Shown here piece by piece: positions 31,642-40,127 of a DNA stretch of 52,415 nt. Below the pieces are notes generated by a model that saw only the letters and a list, made by a program, of their open reading frames with translations, had not been told where the DNA came from and ran no database searches. The number at the start of each line of letters is the position of its first letter. Position 1 is the stretch's first letter. The translations under genes were made by a program, and so were the position numbers. Origin of the DNA: Syntrophomonas sp. UBA5314 (GTDB lineage Bacteria; Bacillota; Syntrophomonadia; Syntrophomonadales; Syntrophomonadaceae). Location of the stretch: NCBI GenBank assembly GCA_002410325.1, contig DHRK01000042.1, positions 75,928 through 128,342 of the forward strand, given 5' to 3'.

Positions 31642-32196
31642 GTGGATTTTCCGACGTTCGAACAAGTTTTGGACGCCCAGAATATAAGCATTCAACTTCA
31701 ACTGGATCATTGGCTCAAATTTGAGGTGTTTTCTCCGCAATTTTGGCTGTTGATCGGGATGCTGATTATCCCCTGGTTTATATGGTTTAAGCTGGTAGAA
31801 CGCAAGCGCTTATTGGAAATAATCATTTTCGGCCTGATTATCTCAATCATAGTTACCACTCTGGATGAATTGGGATGTCAGCTGAACTTGTGGGAATACC
31901 TCTATGATATTGAACCTTTATTTCCCAGGTTGATCCCCATGAACTTTACACTGCTTCCCATTGGATACATGCTGGTTTATCAGTATTTCACGAAATGGAA
32001 GTCATTTGTAGCGGCCAATGCTGTAGTGGCGGCTTTTTATTCATTCATAGGAGAACCCTTTCTGAAGATGGCCGGTATATACGCCATGTTAAATTGGAAG
32101 CAGATCTATTCGTTCCCTATTTACATCATAATCGCTGTACTGGTTAGAGTGCTGGTAGACTGGATTGTCAGTAAAAAAGAAGCAAACCCGGCATAG
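31642..32196 (+). CDS. CBO0543-like multi-pass membrane protein
   Basis: 184 residues with about five hydrophobic helices after a short soluble N-terminus (FPTFEQVLDAQNISIQ). The pattern FGLIISIIVTTLDELGCQLNLWEYLYDIEPLFPRLIPMNF strongly recalls the CBO0543 family seen in Bacillus and Clostridium, which has no known function. The GTG start follows AAAGGA. It precedes, but is well separated from, the GntR operon. Confidence 0.7.
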   Translation: MDFPTFEQVLDAQNISIQLQLDHWLKFEVFSPQFWLLIGMLIIPWFIWFKLVERKRLLEIIIFGLIISIIVTTLDELGCQLNLWEYLYDIEPLFPRLIPMNFTLLPIGYMLVYQYFTKWKSFVAANAVVAAFYSFIGEPFLKMAGIYAMLNWKQIYSFPIYIIIAVLVRVLVDWIVSKKEANPA

Positions 32197-32337
32197 CCGC
32201 CCAAATTAGTTTTTCCCATTCTCCCCACCTCTTCTTGACTGTATGTTTTCCCCCTGCTGCAAGCGCATTATTTGGCTTTAATTAGTCAATCATCGATAGG
32301 CGCTATCGTATTCCCGCCAAGATTTATCCTTCCATTG

Positions 32338-32399
32338 TTTACATTGTCATTAAATGGGTTTATAATTAGCCGTGTAAACTGTACTACATGTATTAATAC
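32338..32399 (+). promoter_or_regulatory. promoter and palindrome of the GntR/ABC operon
   Basis: TTTACA (32338-32343), 17 bp, TATAAT (32361-32366) form a near-consensus promoter. Just after the expected start, GTATTAATAC (32390-32399) is a perfect palindrome and a good operator candidate for the GntR protein encoded next. Confidence 0.8.
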
Positions 32400-32419
32400 G
32401 CATAGAAAGGAGGGGCTGT

Positions 32420-32806
32420 ATGTTCGAATTGGATTTACGCAGTCGTGAACCGATTTATGAGCAACTGGCTGAAAAAATCAAAGAGCTTATCATAAACCGG
32501 GTATTGCAGCCGGACGAACAGCTGCCGGCCGTGCGAACCCTGGCCAGTGAGTTGACGGTCAATCCCAATACCATTCAAAAAGCCTATCGCGAGCTGGAGA
32601 CCCGCGGCTATATATATTCAGTCCCCGGCAAGGGCAGTTTTGTAAAAGCCGTCACGGTTGTGGATCATACCGCCCGCCTGCAAGACCTGCAAACAGGTCT
32701 GCTTAAAACTGCTTCAGAAATGCTCTACCTGGGCATGACCCTGCAGGCGCTCATGTCATTTCTAGAGACAGAATTATCAAAAAAAGGAGGTCGGACAAAT
32801 GATTGA
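32420..32806 (+). CDS. GntR-family regulator of the YtrA type
   Basis: 128 residues with the winged helix of GntR (REPIYEQLAEKIKELIINRVLQPDEQLPAVRTLASELTVNPNTIQKAYRELETRGYI) and the short C-terminal tail of YtrA proteins, which have no ligand domain of full size. Such regulators usually repress the ABC operon they precede, often in response to cell-wall stress. AAAGGAGGGG lies before the ATG. Its stop overlaps the ABC ATPase start by 8 bp, so the genes form one operon. Confidence 0.92.
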   Translation: MFELDLRSREPIYEQLAEKIKELIINRVLQPDEQLPAVRTLASELTVNPNTIQKAYRELETRGYIYSVPGKGSFVKAVTVVDHTARLQDLQTGLLKTASEMLYLGMTLQALMSFLETELSKKGGRTND

Positions 32807-33698
32807 GCTCGAGGGGGTCAGCAAACGCTTCGGTAAGATAGAGGCCCTGAGCGATGTCACTCTGGAAGTAAACCAGGGCTCGGTTTTTGGACTGGTGGGC
32901 TCAAACGGAGCCGGCAAAACAACGCTTTTAAAGATCTTAGCCGGGATCTACCGCCAGGATTCGGGGCAGGTCAGGATTGACTCCCAGAACATCTATGAGA
33001 ACAACCGGGTCAAGGAGCGGACCTTCTTTATACCCGATCACTTATATTTCTTTCCCAACTACAGCGTTGAAGACACGGCTGCGTTTTACCGCAGCGTCTA
33101 TAAAACCTGGGATCAGGAGCGCTATGTCAAGTTGAGCGGCCTTTTCGATATTGATGCCCGCCAGCCGATAAAAACCCTCTCCAAGGGCCTCCAGCGCCAG
33201 GTCGCTTTTTGGCTGGGAATGTCCCTGGCTCCGGATGTGATGATCCTTGATGAACCCCTGGACGGATTAGACCCGGTTATGCGCCATAAAGTCAAAAACC
33301 TGATTTTTCAAGACGTTGCGGAAAGGGCGATGACGGTAATGATATCTTCCCATAACCTGCGGGAGCTGGAAGGGATATGCGATTACGTGGGCATTCTGCA
33401 CAGCGGGAATATGCTGATCCAGAAAGAAATGGACGATCTGAAAGCGGATTTGCACAAGGTTCAGGTGGGCTTCAGCGAGGGCGTCCCCAGAGGCCTGCTG
33501 GAAGGCCTAGAGGTCTTGCATCAAGAACAGCGGGGCCGGGTTCTTATTATAGTAGCGCGGGGCGAGCGGGAGAGACTGGTTCAAAAGCTGCAGGCCTTCC
33601 AACCGGCCATCATGGACATCCTGCCCCTTACCCTGGAGGAGATATTCATTTACGAAATGGGGGATAACGGTTATGAAATCAAAAACGTCCTTTATTGA
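32799..33698 (+). CDS. ABC transporter ATP-binding protein (YtrB type)
   Basis: 299 residues. Walker A GSNGAGKTTLLK, signature LSKGLQRQ (in place of LSGGQ), Walker B VMILDEPLDGLDP and the switch His in SSHNLREL are present, so ATP hydrolysis is expected. The C-terminal region (about 215-299) is the extra domain common in this group. It couples with the permease that overlaps its 3' end by 26 bp. Export or bacitracin-type envelope function fits the YtrA context but is inference. Confidence 0.93.
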   Translation: MIELEGVSKRFGKIEALSDVTLEVNQGSVFGLVGSNGAGKTTLLKILAGIYRQDSGQVRIDSQNIYENNRVKERTFFIPDHLYFFPNYSVEDTAAFYRSVYKTWDQERYVKLSGLFDIDARQPIKTLSKGLQRQVAFWLGMSLAPDVMILDEPLDGLDPVMRHKVKNLIFQDVAERAMTVMISSHNLRELEGICDYVGILHSGNMLIQKEMDDLKADLHKVQVGFSEGVPRGLLEGLEVLHQEQRGRVLIIVARGERERLVQKLQAFQPAIMDILPLTLEEIFIYEMGDNGYEIKNVLY

Positions 33699-35718
33699 TA
33701 CCGGCATCCTGCTAAACGACTTAAAGCGCCATGCCTGGATCGGGGCGGGTTATCTGCTGGGAATGCTGCTGGCTCTGCCCTTGATGCTGGTCATGACCCA
33801 CAGCTCCATAGAGCCTACGGCTTCCTACGATCCCTATGTTTATTTGAGAATACTGCAATTCAATTCGGTTTTGCAGCTTGCCTTACTGGTGCTGGTTCCC
33901 ATCCTGACCGGCCTGTGGCTGTTCCATTACCTGCAGGACGACAGGGCGGCGGATATGATCCACACTCTGCCGGTGAGGCGGGAAACCCTTTATAACACAC
34001 ATATACTGGCCGGCATCATATTATTGACGCTTCCTCTTGGTATTACCGCTCTGATCACCTGGGGGACCACTGCCGGTATGGCCTTTCCCCATGTCAACGG
34101 CGGCGATGTCCTGGCGTGGTTGTGCGTCGCTTTGCTCTTCAGCCTGGTCTTTTTTATCACCAGCGTTTGTGTAGGTATGTTTACCGGAATTTCAACCCTG
34201 CAAGGCATTTTAACCATTATCCTCTTGCTGCTGCCGATGGGGCTGTACTGGCTTTTGCTCAGCAACTATAACATGTATACGTATGGCTTTGCCTATGATT
34301 TCTACTTTGACGAGATCAACTACTCGCCACTGGCCAGGTTAAACAGTATCAGCGGGTTAACCGGCACTGAAATTCTGGTATACCTGCTGGCTGTGGGGTT
34401 TCTCTATTTTGTAGGGCGCTACCTTTACCGGAAACGGAGACTGGAATACGCTGGAAGCGCCATAGCTTTTGACGGACTGCAACCCGTTTTCAAATATGGT
34501 GTTGTCTTCTGTTGCACGCTATTGTTAGGCTCATACTTTCACAACTGGCAAAACTACAGTATGGAGTGGACCTATTTTGGCTATCTGTTAGGGTCGCTTT
34601 TGGCATATGTCCTGGTTGAAATGTTATTGACTAAGTCGATAAATGTTTTCCACTGGCAGGCCGCCAGGGGCTATATAATTTATGCTGTGAGCATGGTTCT
34701 GTTGATTACGGCACTGCATGTTGATTTAAGCGGCTATGAAAAACGGATCCCGGCCATAGCCGACGTAGATAGTATTTATTATGCAGAAATCGCTTCATCC
34801 CGGCATAATCAAAGCCGCAGCGGGGTTGTATTCAGGGAAGTTCCCAATCAAAACCAAAATCCTCAGCCGTACACTTCCCTTCCTGATCCGGTTTTTAAAG
34901 AACCCAGGGACGTGGAAGCTATAATGGCCCTGCATCAGCAAATCATTAACAACCGTGCACAAGCCTCAACCGGAACTGAACTCAAACGCATGCTGTTCGA
35001 AGACGATACCAGGCGGGTTTTCCTTGCCTATAATCTGAAAAATGGAAGACATCTATACCGCCAGTATGTTATTGATGGTTCACAGTACGGGCCAGTGCTC
35101 AAGCCCGTTATGGAAAGCCGAACGTATAAACTGGCGCATAGCCCGGTTCTGCATGTTGATCCCCAACTTGTTAAGTTTGTTGAAATTCGCGCTACGGGAG
35201 TCAGCCGAAGTGTGCGCCTGGCGGATGAAAAAATGATAGCCGAAGCCGTTATGGCTTTGCAGACCGATGTCAACAACCGGACCTATGAAGATATCATGAG
35301 CAATAAACCCGGCTGGGCCAACATTAGCATCTTTTTGTCGGACAACCGGCAAGTTGAGGTTCAATGGGCGCCTTCTTTCACCCATTTCGAAGCCTGGCTT
35401 AAGCAAAACGGCCAGTACGAAAAGGCCCGCCTGATGCCGGATGATATCCAGTATGTCCTGGTGGTTAAAGGCAGCGCAGGTGACGACTGGACGAAGAAAG
35501 TGAGTTCAAATCAACAATATGTATTAGAGATGGAGAAAAGGCCGGATTGTCTGAAAATTACTGACCCGTCAGGCATTGAGGCCTGCTTACGCTCTTATTA
35601 TAATCCCAATAAACAACCTTACTGGGCAGCGTTTGTATTAAAAGACGGCAATTCCATGCTGGCAGGATTTAAACCGGAAGACGCCCCGGAGCTTGTAAAA
35701 AGGCACTTTGATTTCTAA
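33673..35718 (+). CDS. ABC transporter permease with large extracellular domain
   Basis: 681 residues. The N-terminal half (about 1-350) has about eight to nine membrane helices of ABC-2-like type; the C-terminal half (about 355-681) is soluble, probably extracellular, resembling the DUF6449-like domain of YtrC/YtrD proteins. The ATG at 33673 lies inside the end of the ATPase gene. The operon has only one permease, so it may act as a homodimer. A specific substrate is not visible. Confidence 0.85.
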   Translation: MKSKTSFIDTGILLNDLKRHAWIGAGYLLGMLLALPLMLVMTHSSIEPTASYDPYVYLRILQFNSVLQLALLVLVPILTGLWLFHYLQDDRAADMIHTLPVRRETLYNTHILAGIILLTLPLGITALITWGTTAGMAFPHVNGGDVLAWLCVALLFSLVFFITSVCVGMFTGISTLQGILTIILLLLPMGLYWLLLSNYNMYTYGFAYDFYFDEINYSPLARLNSISGLTGTEILVYLLAVGFLYFVGRYLYRKRRLEYAGSAIAFDGLQPVFKYGVVFCCTLLLGSYFHNWQNYSMEWTYFGYLLGSLLAYVLVEMLLTKSINVFHWQAARGYIIYAVSMVLLITALHVDLSGYEKRIPAIADVDSIYYAEIASSRHNQSRSGVVFREVPNQNQNPQPYTSLPDPVFKEPRDVEAIMALHQQIINNRAQASTGTELKRMLFEDDTRRVFLAYNLKNGRHLYRQYVIDGSQYGPVLKPVMESRTYKLAHSPVLHVDPQLVKFVEIRATGVSRSVRLADEKMIAEAVMALQTDVNNRTYEDIMSNKPGWANISIFLSDNRQVEVQWAPSFTHFEAWLKQNGQYEKARLMPDDIQYVLVVKGSAGDDWTKKVSSNQQYVLEMEKRPDCLKITDPSGIEACLRSYYNPNKQPYWAAFVLKDGNSMLAGFKPEDAPELVKRHFDF

Positions 35719-35761
35719 GCCAATATCATGGAGCGGGAAACGGGAAGCTGGTTCCCGCTTC

Positions 35762-35875
35762 AGGGACACGATCAACGGGATTTTGGGCGAGGGGTTGGAA
35801 ATCGACGAGGCGGCGAAGCGTAGGCTTGAAATGATGAGGCCTGAACTTATGAAATCAGCGGGGGTGCTTGACTAA
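35762..35875 (+). pseudogene. C-terminal fragment of an unidentified gene
   Basis: After the permease stop, an open stretch on the plus strand encodes RDTINGILGEGLEIDEAAKRRLEMMRPELMKSAGVLD and then a stop. It has a protein-like composition but no start, and no family I can name. It is probably debris from an older gene at the edge of the GC-rich island that begins here. Confidence 0.35.
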
Positions 35876-35908
35876 AGCGCTTTCGCTGATTTCTGTTACT
35901 TTTCCGGC

Positions 35909-36037
35909 TTATGCTGAGGCATATGAGCGACGGATCTCGGCCAGCGCCTTATCCGGCTCGGGCATAATGTGCAGGGCGTTGTCAATGAGGACCGCATCAA
36001 AAGATGCGGCGGGATACGGCAGATTCGTCGCGTCCTG
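35909..36037 (-). pseudogene. fragment of a class I SAM-dependent methyltransferase
   Basis: On the minus strand 42 codons before a stop encode DATNLPYPAASFDAVLIDNALHIMPEPDKALAEIRR, the motif II/III region of a Rossmann methyltransferase. The SAM-binding N-terminus and the rest of the C-terminus are missing, and the frame differs from the overlapping membrane-protein gene. It is a remnant, partly read through in another frame by the 3' end of the gene at 35997-36713. Confidence 0.65.
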
Positions 36038-36713
36038 TACTGAAAAGTTCAAGTTCGGGGGCCGGCAGCGACAGCGCCGTTATGAACCAAATCAGCATGG
36101 TTTCGCTCATGGCCCCCATGCGCAGACCGTAAATAAAGGGGGTCTGTGGCAGGAGGCTGAATGCCAGATTCAGCAAAACTATCCACACCACCGGATGAAG
36201 CAAGGCTGTCCAGCGCGTAAGAACAGTTCGCCCGCGCAGGGTGGCGGCCAGATGGATGACGAAAGGAATGGCCATGATGAGATACCACGGGCCGACCGTC
36301 GGATAAAAGGCGCTGTAAACCGCCGCGGCGCTGTCATAAGCCAACGGGTCGCCCGCCTGACTCAGCCAGGCGTACTGGTAAATGATCTGGCAAAAAAAAT
36401 AGTGGATCAGGAGCCAGCCGAACAGACTGGCCGCTGCCGTAATCCAAAAAGCCTTCTGCAGCCGCTTGTCCCGTATCGTGAGGCTCATACCCCACAATCC
36501 GCCGAGGTAGCAAAGCGCGCCGACATCGCCGGCGACCATCGCTGCAGCCGGACGCCACAAAGCATAGCCCTGCGCGTACCCCGCGCGCAGGATCGGGCAG
36601 TTGCCTACTATAGCGGGATCAGCATAGCCCAGCAGCCAGTCTCCGCTTCCCATCAGCAGTGCGCCCAAGATTCCCAAGCGTATCCAGAGTTTATAAACGT
36701 CCGCACCTTTCAT
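35997..36713 (-). CDS. multi-pass membrane protein (DUF6796-like)
   Basis: 238 residues with about six membrane helices (MGSGDWLLGYAD, WRPAAAMVAGDVGALCYLGGL, SLFGWLLIHYFFCQIIYQYAW). The pattern recalls DUF6796 proteins of unknown function. The last 20 residues run into the methyltransferase remnant in a different frame, so the natural C-terminus may have been altered. It follows the alpha/beta hydrolase with the start only a few bases from that stop, so it is co-transcribed with it. Confidence 0.65.
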   Translation of the reverse strand: MKGADVYKLWIRLGILGALLMGSGDWLLGYADPAIVGNCPILRAGYAQGYALWRPAAAMVAGDVGALCYLGGLWGMSLTIRDKRLQKAFWITAAASLFGWLLIHYFFCQIIYQYAWLSQAGDPLAYDSAAAVYSAFYPTVGPWYLIMAIPFVIHLAATLRGRTVLTRWTALLHPVVWIVLLNLAFSLLPQTPFIYGLRMGAMSETMLIWFITALSLPAPELELFSTGRDESAVSRRIF

Positions 36714-36717
36714 TTTT

Positions 36718-37896
36718 TCACGTCTTTTCGTCCCTTCTGTTTAGGGCGTTCAGCCAGTCTATCACCGTATCCAGCACCAGCTTGGGATTGCCCACGTTGC
36801 AGTGGCCGCCGGCGTCTTCCCGTTCGGTCATCAGCCGGAAAGTCAGGCTCTTCACGTTCGGCAGGGCGTCCAGTTCCGCCGCGTACAACGATCGGGGAAT
36901 AAAGTGATCCCGCTCCGCGCCAATGACCAGCATATCCTGAGTAAGCTTCGGACCGATGTCTGTCATTTTATAGTCATCCAGCTTTTTGATGTACCCGAAA
37001 GGGTCCGACGCGCCATAGGCGTACATGCCGTGGCGGATGGCCCAGTCCATGATTGGCTCCCGCACCATTTTCCTTTTCATAATGGCGTTCATTGGCCAGC
37101 TCAGATTATGGGCAAGCATGAACCTGAGCGGCCCCCACATGGCTTTTGGCACCGCGTTCAGCGCCACATAGAGGAAATTGGGAAACACCGACCAGCCCAC
37201 CACCCGGTGAATGCGCTTTTCAAAGGCGGCCGCGCGGGGGGCCAGCATCCCGCCTAGCGAAGCGCCCATGAGCGTCGCCTCGGTTGTCCCGACAGTATCC
37301 AGCACCGCCTTTACCGGGCGTTCCCACTGATGGGTGAATTTTTTGCCCTGCTCCCGGATCACGCCGCCTTGCCCAGGCCCCTCGAACAGGTAGACCTCAA
37401 AGCCGTGCTTGGCCAGATACAGCATGGGGAAGAAAAACTCCTCGAAATAGCTGTCGTTCCCGCCGTGGAGCAGAATCACATCCCTGGATTCTCCCTCCGG
37501 CCGGACGTGCAGGATGGGGAGCTTTATATTCTCATAGGGCGCCTCCAGCCGTTCCACAAGTCCGCTGGTAAAGAGCTCACGGTAATAATCGTAAAACAGC
37601 TCCGTTGCCTTCCGGTAATAGGCAAGCTTGTCCGGGTCGCCGTCAACCATAAAAAACTCGCTCATGCGGTAATAGGCGATGGCATTTTCCGTGCGTCCCT
37701 CCGGCATGGCGGCGTCGCCCAGCGTGATGAGCTGCCGCTTCCAGTCCGCACCAGTGCAGATCTTTTCCGCAACGGGCGCTACATCCTCCAATCTTCCGCC
37801 GTTCCACTGGATGACGCGGTTGAGTTGAAAATTGAAATTCGGGTCGCAGTTAAGACCATAGGTTCCGCGCTGAAAGGTAATTTCCGGGATTTCCAT
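36718..37896 (-). CDS. alpha/beta hydrolase (FrsA/acylaminoacyl-peptidase-like)
   Basis: 392 residues. A helical N-terminal part (about 1-120) precedes the hydrolase core: oxyanion HGGNDSYFEEF, nucleophile Ser in LMGASLGGMLAP, acid in IGAERDHFIPR and probable His in EDAGGHCNVGN. Such two-part enzymes handle esters or peptides; the substrate is unknown. The composition is GC-rich like the neighbouring TetR gene and unlike the sequence further out. A palindrome (37954-37971) lies in its promoter region and the TetR gene is just upstream on the same strand, so it is the likely target of that repressor. Confidence 0.85.
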   Translation of the reverse strand: MEIPEITFQRGTYGLNCDPNFNFQLNRVIQWNGGRLEDVAPVAEKICTGADWKRQLITLGDAAMPEGRTENAIAYYRMSEFFMVDGDPDKLAYYRKATELFYDYYRELFTSGLVERLEAPYENIKLPILHVRPEGESRDVILLHGGNDSYFEEFFFPMLYLAKHGFEVYLFEGPGQGGVIREQGKKFTHQWERPVKAVLDTVGTTEATLMGASLGGMLAPRAAAFEKRIHRVVGWSVFPNFLYVALNAVPKAMWGPLRFMLAHNLSWPMNAIMKRKMVREPIMDWAIRHGMYAYGASDPFGYIKKLDDYKMTDIGPKLTQDMLVIGAERDHFIPRSLYAAELDALPNVKSLTFRLMTEREDAGGHCNVGNPKLVLDTVIDWLNALNRRDEKT

Positions 37897-37953
37897 GGTG
37901 CAGCTACCTCGGTTCTTTAGTGAAAGTTCATGATTGACTTTTATTATCCATAT

Positions 37954-37971
37954 AGTTAGGTTAAGCTAACT
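37954..37971. promoter_or_regulatory. operator candidate upstream of the alpha/beta hydrolase
   Basis: AGTTAG-N6-CTAACT is a perfect 18-bp inverted repeat lying between -35-like and -10-like sequences of a minus-strand promoter (TTAGCT, 17 bp, TAATAA). It could bind the TetR protein encoded at 38008-38592. The operator near that tetR gene itself is different in sequence. Confidence 0.55.
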
Positions 37972-37981
37972 TAAAGCGCTT

Positions 37982-38008
37982 AAAAAAGCTATCCCAAAGG
38001 GACAGCTT
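37982..38008 (-). terminator. rho-independent terminator of tetR
   Basis: On the minus strand AAGCTGTCCC-TT-TGGGATAGCTT is followed by TTTT, starting right at the tetR stop codon. It should separate tetR from the hydrolase gene, so the hydrolase needs its own promoter. Confidence 0.75.
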
Positions 38009-38592
38009 CAGGGGAACAACTGCCGGCAGGTGCCGCGCACCAGCAGGTCCAGCACCTGCGGGTAGAAGGAGCCGATCTCTTCCTGATGGGAGATAGTGAG
38101 CATCAGTCCCCGGACGGCCGCGGCGGCCAAATCCATACCCCCCACTGGCTGGAGGCCAGCCGATTCCAGCAGTTCCCGGATATGCACCTCGTCGTTGTGA
38201 TAATGTTTTTTCTGGTAGTCCGCCGGAACTTTGCGCAGGAGGTAGGGAACATCCCGTTCCACAAAAGCCATCATACCGGAGCGCTCCATGGCACGGCAAG
38301 CAGCCAGCACCGCTTCCGCCGCTCTGTCAGCCGCTGGAAGCGCACGGTTCTGCCGAAGGGCCTTTGCCGCAGCCTCGTAAATTTCGGTGTGCATATCCTC
38401 CATTACATCGAAGAAGAGCAGTTCCTTGGATGCATAAAACTTGTAAAAGGCCCCCTTGGAGATACCCGCCGCCGCAGCGAGCTGGTCCACCGTCGTCCTG
38501 CGCACGCCAAGGGACACAGCATTTTCTTTCGCCGCTCTTTTCAGCTTTTCAACAATAATGATTACTTCCTGTTTGGTAAACGCTGTAGCCAT
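38008..38592 (-). CDS. TetR-family transcriptional regulator
   Basis: About 194 residues. The N-terminal helix-turn-helix (RTTVDQLAAAAGISKGAFYKFYASKELLF) is clear, the C-terminal ligand-binding helices are of normal length. The ATG at 38592 has GGTGATAAG upstream; an ATG 12 bases before has none. A 26-bp palindrome (38605-38630) lies right upstream, so autorepression is probable. It belongs to a GC-rich segment with the hydrolase and membrane protein and has no zinc-ribbon fusion, unlike the other TetR in this window. Confidence 0.9.
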   Translation of the reverse strand: MATAFTKQEVIIIVEKLKRAAKENAVSLGVRRTTVDQLAAAAGISKGAFYKFYASKELLFFDVMEDMHTEIYEAAAKALRQNRALPAADRAAEAVLAACRAMERSGMMAFVERDVPYLLRKVPADYQKKHYHNDEVHIRELLESAGLQPVGGMDLAAAAVRGLMLTISHQEEIGSFYPQVLDLLVRGTCRQLFP

Positions 38593-38604
38593 TCTTATCA
38601 CCAT

Positions 38605-38630
38605 ATGACTATATTAGTAATTACAGTCAT
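38605..38630. promoter_or_regulatory. palindromic operator of the 38008-38592 tetR gene
   Basis: ATGACTATA and TACAGTCAT are near-perfect inverted arms (one difference) with an 8-bp centre, directly upstream of the tetR start. This is a typical position for TetR autorepression. Confidence 0.7.
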
Positions 38631-38731
38631 AATGTATACCCCTGCTCGTGCTTTGTCAATCTTTTCATGAATATCATGGGGCGGGTATGCCATGTGGAGT
38701 ATATACAGGCTGGACCGACGATATAAACCCT

Positions 38732-38763
38732 TAAGCCGCAGAAATAGAGTTCCCTGCGGCTTA
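38732..38763 (-). terminator. stem-loop terminator of the DUF2889 gene
   Basis: TAAGCCGCAG (38732-38741) and CTGCGGCTTA (38754-38763) form a perfect 10-bp stem just past the stop of the minus-strand gene ending at 38772. The following sequence has few T residues, so efficiency is uncertain. Confidence 0.6.
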
Positions 38764-38771
38764 CATCCCGA

Positions 38772-39224
38772 TTACGGCTGGGTATTGTACAGAGTATGGG
38801 CCAGGCAATCGCTGGCGAAATCGGTTCTGATTTTTTCACCCCACTCCTCTCCGGACATCTGTCCTGTTTTTAACTGATGCGGGTAATAAAAATAGGGGAT
38901 TCCGGGGGCAGAACTTCCAAGCATAACCATGAGGTTGGGACAGCCTTCAGGCCCCATAAAAAGGGGGAGAATTTTGCTGCGATAATCAGTCGTTATGTTG
39001 CATCCTACCAATTGCCGGGATTTATTTTCGACGAAAACACATTGTGGCAAAGGATAGCGCGTGAATGCAATGCGGGCGTCCAGGATAATCATTTGAGGAA
39101 CGGAAACCTCAAGCTCTAGCGTGATGTCGTGTTGTTCATCGACCAGGTGAGAAACAACTTTCCAAATGCCTGGTTCTTTTTCAAGGTAGTCAACATGAAA
39201 GTTCCTTTCATACAGATTTTTCAT
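38772..39224 (-). CDS. DUF2889-family protein
   Basis: About 150 residues, soluble. The sequence KNLYERNFHVDYLEKEPGIWKVVSHLVDEQHDITLELEVSVPQMIILDARIAFTRYPLPQC matches the DUF2889 pattern (a domain found in several bacterial groups without known function). The ATG at 39224 follows GGGAGG. It is downstream of padR on the same strand, and a copy of the padR operator lies between them, so PadR probably controls it. Confidence 0.75.
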   Translation of the reverse strand: MKNLYERNFHVDYLEKEPGIWKVVSHLVDEQHDITLELEVSVPQMIILDARIAFTRYPLPQCVFVENKSRQLVGCNITTDYRSKILPLFMGPEGCPNLMVMLGSSAPGIPYFYYPHQLKTGQMSGEEWGEKIRTDFASDCLAHTLYNTQP

Positions 39225-39240
39225 CAGTACACCTCCCACA

Positions 39241-39261
39241 TATAGTCAGTATTGAGTATTA
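39241..39261. promoter_or_regulatory. PadR operator copy upstream of the DUF2889 gene
   Basis: This 21-bp segment is nearly the reverse complement of the segment at 39822-39842 (differences in two central bases). It lies right before the DUF2889 ribosome binding site. Shared inverted copies before padR and its neighbour point to one regulator. Confidence 0.65.
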
Positions 39262-39273
39262 AGGGTAAAAAAA

Positions 39274-39813
39274 TTACCGGTCCGATAGTTCGGAAATTAC
39301 TTCGTCTAGCCATTCAATTTCGGCTTCAAAGTGGCTTAGATGATGCTGAAAAATGAAGGCCGCCCATTTGATTGAATCAGGGGGAAGGCGGTTGAGGGTA
39401 GCTTCGTGGTGTTGCTTAATGTAATGATGCTGCCTATTTAATTGGTCTCTGCGCCTAAGCATACCTGCTAACAGCTTTTCCGGTTCTACCAAATCTGAAA
39501 AATAGAGGATCCCGTCGAGATTAAATTCGGGTTGATAGGACTCCAGCAGAATCTTCTGGGCCAGCATTGCGAAGTATTCCCGTCCCTGGTCGGTCACTGC
39601 ATAGACGGTTTTTTCCGGACGGTTCCCTTCCCGGTCAGTTGTGGCTGAGAGATATCCAGCCCCGGCCAGCCTCTCCAGATGATAGTAAATAGTCGGCAGT
39701 TTGATCTTGGCAAAATCGGCGATTTCCAGGCTAATTGACTGCTTCAGGCTGTAGCCGTGCTGCGGACCAAAGCGAATCAGCAATCCCAGCAGGTAAAACG
39801 GTACTTTCATCAT
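39274..39813 (-). CDS. PadR-family transcriptional regulator
   Basis: 179 residues. The PadR winged helix (LLGLLIRFGPQHGYSLKQSI, KLPTIYYHLERLAGAGYLSA, TVYAVTDQGREYF) is followed by a helical C-terminal domain (about 110-179) for dimerisation, the longer Vir-type form. The start is weakly supported; two ATG codons are adjacent. A palindromic element overlaps its TATAAT-like -10. It should repress itself and the DUF2889 gene. Confidence 0.9.
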   Translation of the reverse strand: MMKVPFYLLGLLIRFGPQHGYSLKQSISLEIADFAKIKLPTIYYHLERLAGAGYLSATTDREGNRPEKTVYAVTDQGREYFAMLAQKILLESYQPEFNLDGILYFSDLVEPEKLLAGMLRRRDQLNRQHHYIKQHHEATLNRLPPDSIKWAAFIFQHHLSHFEAEIEWLDEVISELSDR

Positions 39814-39821
39814 GATACCTC

Positions 39822-39842
39822 TAATACTCAGTATTGACTATA
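39822..39842. promoter_or_regulatory. PadR operator overlapping the padR promoter
   Basis: AATAC-TCA-GTATT is a 13-bp palindrome inside a 21-bp block that is repeated in inverted form at 39241-39261. On the minus strand it lies next to TTTATAATATAG, a -10-like element. The rest of the gap to 40127 shows nothing else. Confidence 0.7.
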
Positions 39843-40127
39843 TTATAAAGTCCGCCTTATATCAGGTCAATAAGCTATTCTATGTCAGTAGTTTGGGGCA
39901 TAGAAACTGTGAGCTTTACGCAACCCGCCTCCCGGGGGTGGCGTGACTGAAAATAGTTCGGGATCATAGAAGAATAGTCTTTTATAAGGTTAAGATAAAA
40001 TCCCTATCATTTAACAAGAGGGATAAACTGCTGGATGTCGAATATGCATGGTATGGTAAATGAGGAAAAAGATGAGCAGCAACTAACCACGATTGACTTA
40101 AGCAATATATGGAGCGGAGGAATAGAA

